Shown piece after piece: positions 5,876 through 10,273 of a stretch of 10,273 nt of DNA. Position 1 is the stretch's first letter. Each line of letters begins with the position of its first letter. The notes under the pieces were generated by a model. The model had not been told where the DNA came from. It ran no database searches and saw nothing but the letters and a program-made list of their open reading frames with translations. Where the stretch lies: contig JAEUHU010000231.1 of NCBI GenBank assembly GCA_016793305.1, positions 1 to 10,273 on the forward strand, written 5' to 3'. This stretch comes from Planctomycetota bacterium (GTDB taxonomy: Bacteria > Planctomycetota > UBA1135 > UBA2386). The position numbers and the translations under genes were made by a program.

Positions 5876-6507
5876 CGACCGCCTCCGAAGCGTCGGCGGA
5901 GCCCAGCCCACGCAGTGCGCACGACGCCAGCCACCAGCAGCAGCGGCGCCACCAGGAACAGTCCGAGCAGCAGCACCTGCAGCGACCAGCGGTGCGGTCG
6001 CTCGCCGCCGGCGTCGCGGTTCGCGCGTTCGACCACGGGCAGCACGGTGCACGACCGCCCGATCGCCAGGGTCCCGAACAGGGCCGGCACCGACCAGCGC
6101 CACGCGTCTCCCGTTCGCCAGGCCACGATCGCGAACACGACCGCGAGGATCGCCTCGAGCAGCACCGCGGCACGCTGGTGGTTCGCCTCGGCGGCGAAGT
6201 AGGTCCGTTCGTAGGCCACGAAGTCGTCGGCCGCCCCGAGCGCCGCGATCTCGCGGTGCCGGCCGACGACCCGGGCGATCGCCCCCGGCAGCAGCAGGAC
6301 GGCGAGTCCACCTGCGAGCCACCAGGACCGATCGAAGGCGGCCGCAGCCAGGAGCCCCAGGACGCAGAGGAGCCACAGGCAGGGCCCCGCTTCGAGCCGG
6401 AGCTGCCGTCGTCGCAGGTGGCGCGGATCGAGCGGCGGCGTGGGATGGCGCGCCGCGGTCCGCGCCAGCGCGCGATCGAGGGAGTCGAAGTCGGATTCGG
6501 TGTCCAT
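5872..6507 (-). CDS. Five-helix membrane protein co-encoded with the sigma factor (possible sigma regulator)
   Basis: 211 aa, family not recognised. The N-terminal 40 residues are soluble and charged (MDTESDFDSLDRALARTA, then PRHLRRRQLRLEAG). Likely membrane helices lie at about 42-58 (LWLLCVLGLLAAAAF), 62-80 (WWLAGGLAVLLLPGAIARV), 114-130 (AVLLEAILAVVFAIVAW), 138-158 and 175-196 (LQVLLLGLFLVAPLLLVAGVV). Basic residues cluster at 32-37 and 203-206. There is no HxxxCxxC zinc motif of classical anti-sigma factors in the N-terminus. The stop codon overlaps the start of the ECF sigma gene (ATGA), so the two proteins are probably made together. A cytoplasmic N-terminal segment on a membrane anchor would suit an anti-sigma or sensor role, but the gene order (membrane protein first) is the reverse of the common arrangement. 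That role is inference. The ATG at 6507 has no clear ribosome binding site. Confidence 0.75.
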   Translation of the reverse strand: MDTESDFDSLDRALARTAARHPTPPLDPRHLRRRQLRLEAGPCLWLLCVLGLLAAAAFDRSWWLAGGLAVLLLPGAIARVVGRHREIAALGAADDFVAYERTYFAAEANHQRAAVLLEAILAVVFAIVAWRTGDAWRWSVPALFGTLAIGRSCTVLPVVERANRDAGGERPHRWSLQVLLLGLFLVAPLLLVAGVVRTAWAGLRRRFGGGR

Positions 6508-6654
6508 GCAGCCGTTCGAGCAGCGGGCCGGCCCCCACCTTCACCGATCTGCACAGGATTTTCCGCTCGGCCCAGCACCGGCGGGAAGCCCCCGGGCTGG
6601 CGCTGCGTCCGCCGATCCCCGACGTTGCCGCGTCCCGTTCCCCCCGACGAAGCC

Positions 6655-7239
6655 ATGCACCTTCCGACCCACGCGCTGCTGACCTGGATCGTGGCCGAAT
6701 CGGGTCGACTGCCCCACCGCCGCGACCGGCTGCTCGTGCTGGCCGCGGGCGTGGCGCCCGACCTCGACGCGCTGGCGATCCTCGGCGGACCAGACTGCTA
6801 CTTCGCCTGGCACCGCACGCTGCTCCACCACGGCCTCGCCGCGGCGGGGTTCGCGCTGGTGGCGTCGGCGTGCGCCCGGCAGCGGCTGCGCACGGGGCTG
6901 CTCGCCCTGGCCGCTACCCACCTGCACTTCCTGTGCGACCTGGTCGGCTCGGCCGGCCCCGACGGGTTCCGTTGGGCCGTGCCCTACTTCGTGCCGTTCG
7001 TCGCCCGCAGCGAACACCCGGGCTTCGTGGTCGCCTGGCAATGGGGCCTCGCGTCCTGGCAGAACCTGCTGGTCACGATCGGAGCCCTGGCCGCGTGCAC
7101 AGGCTTCGCGGTCGCGCGCGGTCGCACGCTGTTCGAGTTCTGGCCGCGGCTCGACGCCACGCTCGTGGCGGTCGCACGGCGGCGCTTCGGCAGGGTGCGG
7201 CCCGCACCCACTGGGCGACAGCACACTTCGCCTCCCTGA
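6655..7239 (+). CDS. YdjM/DUF457-type membrane-associated metal-dependent hydrolase
   Basis: 194 aa. The N-terminus MHLPTHALL (His2, His6) is followed by AAGVAPDLDALAI (30-42), where PDLD is the metal-binding acidic motif. WHRTLLHHG (52-60) gives further His ligands, and ATHLHFLCDL (87-96) supplies a last His/Asp set. This order (H, PDxD, HRxxxHH, HxxxD) is typical of the LexA-binding / YdjM-like inner-membrane hydrolase family (DUF457). Its substrate is unknown, with phospholipase-C-like activity only suspected. Hydrophobic stretches at about 60-74, 80-93 and 134-152 (NLLVTIGALAACTGFAVA) fit a membrane location. The C-terminal 25 residues are basic and low in conservation. No clear ribosome binding site or -10 hexamer precedes the ATG. 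It is divergent from the membrane protein/sigma pair with 147 bp between starts, in which I see no TAnnnT element on either strand. Confidence 0.82.
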   Translation: MHLPTHALLTWIVAESGRLPHRRDRLLVLAAGVAPDLDALAILGGPDCYFAWHRTLLHHGLAAAGFALVASACARQRLRTGLLALAATHLHFLCDLVGSAGPDGFRWAVPYFVPFVARSEHPGFVVAWQWGLASWQNLLVTIGALAACTGFAVARGRTLFEFWPRLDATLVAVARRRFGRVRPAPTGRQHTSPP

Positions 7240-7277
7240 ACTGACCCAGGCCTTACGGAACGAACGCCCCCTGCGCC

Positions 7278-7283
7278 TACACT
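7278..7283 (+). promoter_or_regulatory. -10-like hexamer TACACT
   Basis: TACACT followed by G lies 23 nt before the GTG at 7307, leaving room for a short leader that contains the Shine-Dalgarno sequence at 7295-7302. TTACGG (7253-7258) is a poor -35 candidate at 19-nt spacing. The hexamer resembles those at 2751, 5205 (-) and 10144 (-). It would let the hydrolase be transcribed apart from the upstream DUF457 gene. Confidence 0.45.
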
Positions 7284-7294
7284 GCGGCCCCATC

Positions 7295-7302
7295 GAGGAG
7301 GT
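7295..7302 (+). promoter_or_regulatory. Shine-Dalgarno GAGGAGGT deciding the GTG start at 7307
   Basis: GAGGAGGT is a near-complete anti-16S match, 4 nt before GTG 7307. It is the strongest ribosome binding site in the window and fixes a GTG start for the secreted hydrolase, since no ATG precedes the signal peptide in a better position. Confidence 0.8.
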
Positions 7303-7306
7303 CCCC

Positions 7307-9106
7307 GTGCACCCACGGCATTTCGCTCTCGCGTTGGCGTTGCTCTCGTCTGCTGCTGCGACGCAGCAGGTCTCCGGCACCTGGTTCACCACGCGCGGCG
7401 TACTCGAGTTGCAGGGCGACGGCGCGGAGCTGACCGGCACCTACGGCGACGACCAGGGCCACCGCCTCACCGGCACCCTGCGCGGCAACGCCTTCACGTT
7501 CGACGCGACCGAGGGCGCGACCAAGCTGAAGGGCACCTTCGAGTTCGACGCGAGCGGGCACCGCTTCTCCGGCGAATGGAAGGCCGGGCGCCGCAGCGAC
7601 ACCTGGCGCGGCTGGCGCCACGATCCGGCCACCGAGAAGGGCGAACGGGCGCAGGTCGCCGGCTTCTGGCGCACGTCGTGGGGCCTGCTCGAGCTCACGC
7701 AGGAAGGCGACCAGCTGACCGGCGGCTTCGGTGCGCAGGGCTGGTCGTCGGTGCAGGGCACGATCGCCGGTCGCTTCGTGCAGCTGGACTACCAGAATCC
7801 GTTCGGCAAGGGCTCGTTCACGATCGACGTCGACGCCGACGGCAAGCGCGGCCTCGGCGGCGCGCGCGGTGCCACGCAGGGTGCCTGGCCGCTGGTGCTG
7901 CAGCGCCTCGACGGAGCGACGCGCGCCGTCGCCCCGAAGGCCGGCTCGATCGAGTGCGGCCTCGGCAGGAACCGCCTCGTCTACTGGCTGCACGCGCCGA
8001 AGACCTGGCGAGCCGGCCAGGCGCTGCCGCTGCTGGTGTTCCTGCACGGCTCGAACTACGCGTCGCGCCCGTACGTCGAGACGATCGCCCAGAGCGAGTT
8101 CGGCGAGCGCTGCTTCGTGGTCGGCATCGACGGCGAAGCGTGGCTCGACAGCAGCGAGCCGGGCGATCCGCGGCAGAACTACACGTACGTGAACTTCATG
8201 GGGAAGAGCACCTACGAGGGCTACCCGCACACCGACCGCGAGAGCCCGGCCCTCGTCGCCGAGCTGCTCGCGGACCTGCAGCAGCAGCTCGGCAGCACAC
8301 GCACGTTCGTCGGCGGCCACTCGCAGGGCGGCTTCCTGACCTGGTTCCTGGCGATGCACTACCCGGAACTCGTGCACGGCGTGTTCCCGATGGCGAGCGG
8401 CATGGTGATGCAGTGCGAGCCCGACGTGTTCGCCGACGCCGCCCTGCGCGCCAGGCAACGTAAGGTCGCGATCGCCGTGGTCCACGCGCCGAACGACCCG
8501 GTGGTGCGGTTCGCGCAGGGCGAGGCGTCGTGGCGCAGCTGCGTCGAACAGGGCTTCCCGACGCTGCGGCTGTTCCAGAACCGCGCGGGTCACATGTTCG
8601 CCGGCCTGCCGTGGCGCGACGCGGTGCGGTGGCTCGAGGACATGACGAGCGGCGACGCGGCTGTGTTGCTGCGGCTCGCGAACCAGGCGATCGACGAGAA
8701 GCGCTGGCGCGACGCGGTCGCGGCGATCACCCGCCTGCGCAGCCTCGAGCCGGTGCCTGACGAGACCAAGGCACTCGCGCAGCGGGTCGACGATGCCGCG
8801 AAGGCCGACGCCGCGAAGTTCCTGGCCGCGGTCCGGCAACCCGGCGACGGGGCCTGGATCGACGCGTTCCTGGCGTTCCGCGACGACTTCGAGTTCGCCG
8901 ACTGCTGCCAGGAACTGCGCACGGAGTTCGCGGCGCTGCGCGCGCAGCACGACGAGCCGGCGAAGCGGCTGCTCGGCGAAGCGCGGGGTCTGTTCCAGAA
9001 GGGCGAACGGGACGCCGGCTGGAAGAAGTACGAGGCGCTGGCCAAGGAGTGCTGGGCCAGCCGTTCGTATCCGAGCGTCAAGCGGTGGCTCGCCGACCGT
9101 CGCTGA
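7307..9106 (+). CDS. Secreted alpha/beta hydrolase with duplicated beta-rich N-terminal module
   Basis: 599 aa, GTG start. Residues 1-20 are a signal peptide (FALALALLSSAAATQ). Two related beta-rich modules follow: 22-104 begins VSGTWFTTRGVLELQGDGAE, and 117-200 begins VAGFWRTSWGLLELTQEGDQ; each contains an LTG(T/G) turn and G-rich strands. The catalytic domain spans about 215-446. PLLVFLHGSN (241-250) carries the oxyanion-hole HG. GGHSQGG (336-342) is the nucleophile elbow with S339. HAPNDPVV (393-400) gives D397 and AGHMF (427-431) gives H429, so the Ser-Asp-His triad is complete. The layout resembles feruloyl-esterase or polyhydroxybutyrate-depolymerase-like secreted esterases; the substrate is unknown. 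Residues 450-599 form a helical, charged tail of unknown role. It follows the DUF457 gene by 67 bp but has its own -10-like element. Confidence 0.87.
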   Translation: MHPRHFALALALLSSAAATQQVSGTWFTTRGVLELQGDGAELTGTYGDDQGHRLTGTLRGNAFTFDATEGATKLKGTFEFDASGHRFSGEWKAGRRSDTWRGWRHDPATEKGERAQVAGFWRTSWGLLELTQEGDQLTGGFGAQGWSSVQGTIAGRFVQLDYQNPFGKGSFTIDVDADGKRGLGGARGATQGAWPLVLQRLDGATRAVAPKAGSIECGLGRNRLVYWLHAPKTWRAGQALPLLVFLHGSNYASRPYVETIAQSEFGERCFVVGIDGEAWLDSSEPGDPRQNYTYVNFMGKSTYEGYPHTDRESPALVAELLADLQQQLGSTRTFVGGHSQGGFLTWFLAMHYPELVHGVFPMASGMVMQCEPDVFADAALRARQRKVAIAVVHAPNDPVVRFAQGEASWRSCVEQGFPTLRLFQNRAGHMFAGLPWRDAVRWLEDMTSGDAAVLLRLANQAIDEKRWRDAVAAITRLRSLEPVPDETKALAQRVDDAAKADAAKFLAAVRQPGDGAWIDAFLAFRDDFEFADCCQELRTEFAALRAQHDEPAKRLLGEARGLFQKGERDAGWKKYEALAKECWASRSYPSVKRWLADRR

Positions 9107-9195
9107 TCGGGATCGCGAAGAATCCCAGCCAGCTCATCGGCCATGCCACCCGACACGCCGCCCGAGCGCCGACGCCCGATACAGGTAGGTTCGCC

Positions 9196-10035
9196 TCACT
9201 CGGGAATGCGCTGGATCACGTTCTTGCCATCGCCCAGCTCGATGCGTGGGCCGACGGCGCCGATTCCGAGCCGGAGGTAGCTCTTCTTGGGGGTGCCGAT
9301 GACCATGCCGCTTCCCTCGCGCTCGGAGTCCTGCACGTGGATGCGTCGCGATTCGCCTGTGTGCCGCAAGCCCACGAGTGCCCCCGAGCGCTTGTCCCAC
9401 CCCATTCGGACACCGATCCAGTCATCTGTCTCCTTCGTCGGCGGATCACCCACCCACATCGCGCCTGTGGAGAGCCCCACCAGCATCCCCCCGATGTAGT
9501 CAGCTCCCTTCTCGACGACCACACCACCAACTCCACCGACCCCATTCATGAGCGAGACGCGCGATGGCGACTGGCCACTGCCGTTCACGACATCCACGCG
9601 CCCCTCGTCCTTGCCAGTCATCGCCAGCTGGATGCGCGATCCTCCCTCGCGCAGGGCACCCAGAGAGAACTGCGCCGCACCCTCCGCATCCGTTGCGATG
9701 CGCACGACCCGCCCATCTGTCCCAGGAGAGAGCGCGAACTCCACCGCGTTGCCCTTGCAAGCCAGGGTCACCAACGCCGCGCCGACGGAATCCACCATCC
9801 GGATCGACGCAGCTTGGTCACCGGCTGATCCGACCAGGATCCCACCACCATCCGGACCAGCGATCTTCAGACCAAACCAGTCTCCTTCCTCCACCACAGA
9901 GACACGGACCCTCCCTTTCGAGTCCTTGAGGACGAACTCAGCGGGACCTTGCTGGTCTCGGGTTGCCCAGAGCATCGAAATGCCCAGGACCGCCGCGATC
10001 TGCGCGAAGTGGGAACGACACGGAAACCTACTCAT
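9196..10035 (-). CDS. Exported or membrane-anchored beta-rich protein of unknown function
   Basis: 279 aa from the ATG at 10035, chosen because GAGGAA lies 6 nt upstream and the hydrophobic segment starts soon after. Residues 10-24 (FAQIAAVLGISMLWA) form an uncleaved anchor or signal peptide. The rest is beta-rich and Gly-rich. AEFVLKDSKGRVRVSV (32-47) resembles the FVL-D-x-G-x-R-x-x repeats of some exported bacterial hypothetical proteins. Related short units recur: GILVGSAGDQAASIRM (65-80), FSLGALREGGSRIQLAM (123-139), MLVGLSTGAMWVGD (184-197), SGALVGLRHTGESRRIHV (217-234) and LRLGIGAVGPRIELGD (255-270). These suggest a degenerate repeat of about 30 residues forming stacked beta-hairpins. 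No catalytic motif is visible. It is convergent with the hydrolase gene, 89 bp away. I do not recognise a named family. Confidence 0.75.
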   Translation of the reverse strand: MSRFPCRSHFAQIAAVLGISMLWATRDQQGPAEFVLKDSKGRVRVSVVEEGDWFGLKIAGPDGGGILVGSAGDQAASIRMVDSVGAALVTLACKGNAVEFALSPGTDGRVVRIATDAEGAAQFSLGALREGGSRIQLAMTGKDEGRVDVVNGSGQSPSRVSLMNGVGGVGGVVVEKGADYIGGMLVGLSTGAMWVGDPPTKETDDWIGVRMGWDKRSGALVGLRHTGESRRIHVQDSEREGSGMVIGTPKKSYLRLGIGAVGPRIELGDGKNVIQRIPE

Positions 10036-10041
10036 GCATTC

Positions 10042-10047
10042 TTCCTC
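10042..10047 (-). promoter_or_regulatory. Shine-Dalgarno GAGGAA for the exported protein
   Basis: On the minus strand GAGGAA is followed by 6 nt and the ATG at 10035. It decides between this start and a longer frame reaching 10098, whose extra 21 residues have no signal-peptide character and would place the hydrophobic segment internally. Confidence 0.65.
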
Positions 10048-10143
10048 GTGGAAAAGGCCAGCCGTCGAACCGGACACCCTGCGCGCACCGTCGACCACGA
10101 ACTTGCGAGAACGGGCCCCGGCCCGTTGCCGAGGCCAAGCATC

Positions 10144-10149
10144 AGCCTA
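10144..10149 (-). promoter_or_regulatory. -10-like hexamer TAGGCT
   Basis: TAGGCT followed by GA on the minus strand is identical to the hexamer before the DUF6473-like gene. It lies 108 nt before the ATG at 10035, which would give a leader of about 100 nt for the exported protein. No other TAnnnT is visible between them. No clear -35. Confidence 0.35.
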
Positions 10150-10179
10150 CCGTGCGCGCGCCGTCGTTCGCGAGGCGGC

Positions 10180-10200
10180 GTGACCTGTGACCCGTGACCC
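10180..10200 (+). repeat. Three tandem heptamers GTGACCY
   Basis: GTGACCT (10180-10186), GTGACCC (10187-10193) and GTGACCC (10194-10200) stand head to tail, ending 16 bp before the ATG of the VOC-family gene. They could be a short tandem duplication or a multi-copy regulator site. No inverted symmetry is present. Confidence 0.6.
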
Positions 10201-10216
10201 AAGGCGAGACCCCAGC

Positions 10217-10273
10217 ATGACCGTGCTTCGCATGGACAACGTCGGCATCGTGGTGAACGACCTCGATGCCGCC
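10217..10273 (+). CDS. VOC (glyoxalase/dioxygenase-fold) family protein, 3' end cut off
   Basis: Only the first 19 residues are in the window: MTVLRMDNVGIVVNDLDAA. This is the classic opening of vicinal-oxygen-chelate proteins, in which the first beta-strand carries a metal ligand (usually His; Asn at this position here, N8) and is followed by the helix starting at DLDAA. Members include glyoxalase I, extradiol dioxygenases and resistance proteins; the subfamily cannot be told from this fragment. AAGGCGAG at 10201-10208, 8 nt before the ATG, is a plausible ribosome binding site. Three GTGACCY heptamers sit directly upstream. Confidence 0.82.
   Translation, partial: MTVLRMDNVGIVVNDLDAA

Noticed and set aside
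3912..7244. A very long open frame (about 1,110 codons) on the plus strand
   Set aside because: It runs antisense to the metallopeptidase, sigma factor and membrane protein genes, is rich in Arg, Ala, Pro and Gly, and matches no family. Such frames arise from third-position GC bias on the opposite strand. Its last part is the real DUF457 gene, which starts at 6655.
7277..8950. A 557-codon open frame on the minus strand opposite the secreted hydrolase
   Set aside because: It is antisense to a complete catalytic triad and signal peptide; its composition (many His, Arg, Ala, Glu) is typical of a mirror frame in GC-rich DNA.
9109..9126. GGGAT / ATCCC inverted repeat after the hydrolase stop codon
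   Set aside because: Only a 5-bp stem with an 8-nt loop and no T-run; too weak to call a terminator.
9186..9191. TAGGTT on the plus strand, resembling the -10 hexamers
   Set aside because: No plus-strand gene follows; it sits just before the stop of the convergent exported-protein gene.
1..10273. tRNA or rRNA genes, CRISPR arrays, transposases, phage or toxin-antitoxin genes
   Set aside because: None was seen on reading both strands; there is no gap longer than 200 bp between called genes and no spaced repeat array.

Overview
The window is uniformly GC-rich bacterial DNA with tightly packed genes on both strands and short gaps. It contains twelve protein genes, two of them cut by the window edges. 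I see no RNA gene, insertion sequence, CRISPR array, phage gene or origin. Several proteins have short signal peptides ending in Ala-Gln or Ala-Thr-Gln. Together with an ECF sigma factor, a secreted gluzincin-like peptidase, a thioredoxin/MsrA-like protein and a DUF6473-like protein, this suggests a Planctomycetota-type chromosome. That assignment is inference from style and gene content; other high-GC phyla such as Myxococcota remain possible.

Left part (1-3686). The end of an HxlR-type regulator is followed by a secreted thioredoxin-like protein carrying a truncated MsrA-like segment (519-1466). A 9-bp hairpin separates it from a convergent two-gene unit on the minus strand: a sulfotransferase-like protein (1968-2723), then a small TfoX/Sxy-like protein with a lysine-rich tail (1547-1957). 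The sulfotransferase is divergent from a DUF6473-like protein (2763-3686), with only 39 bp between the starts.

Middle (3768-6507, minus strand). A five-helix membrane protein overlaps an ECF-type sigma factor by four bases (ATGA), so the two are probably co-translated. After 116 bp comes a secreted HELTH metallopeptidase that has its own apparent promoter.

Right part (6655-10273). A YdjM/DUF457-type membrane hydrolase is followed by a large secreted alpha/beta hydrolase with a duplicated beta-rich N-terminal module. Then come a convergent exported protein of unknown function and the start of a VOC-family gene.

The most interesting signal is regulatory. Three genes (519, 2763 and 5198 minus) each have a TAnnnT hexamer ending exactly 6 nt before the start codon and no Shine-Dalgarno sequence, as expected for leaderless transcripts. 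Related hexamers (TACACT, TAGGCT) lie further upstream of two genes that do have Shine-Dalgarno sequences. The gene content looks like ordinary chromosomal genes; I do not see a clear new multi-gene system.
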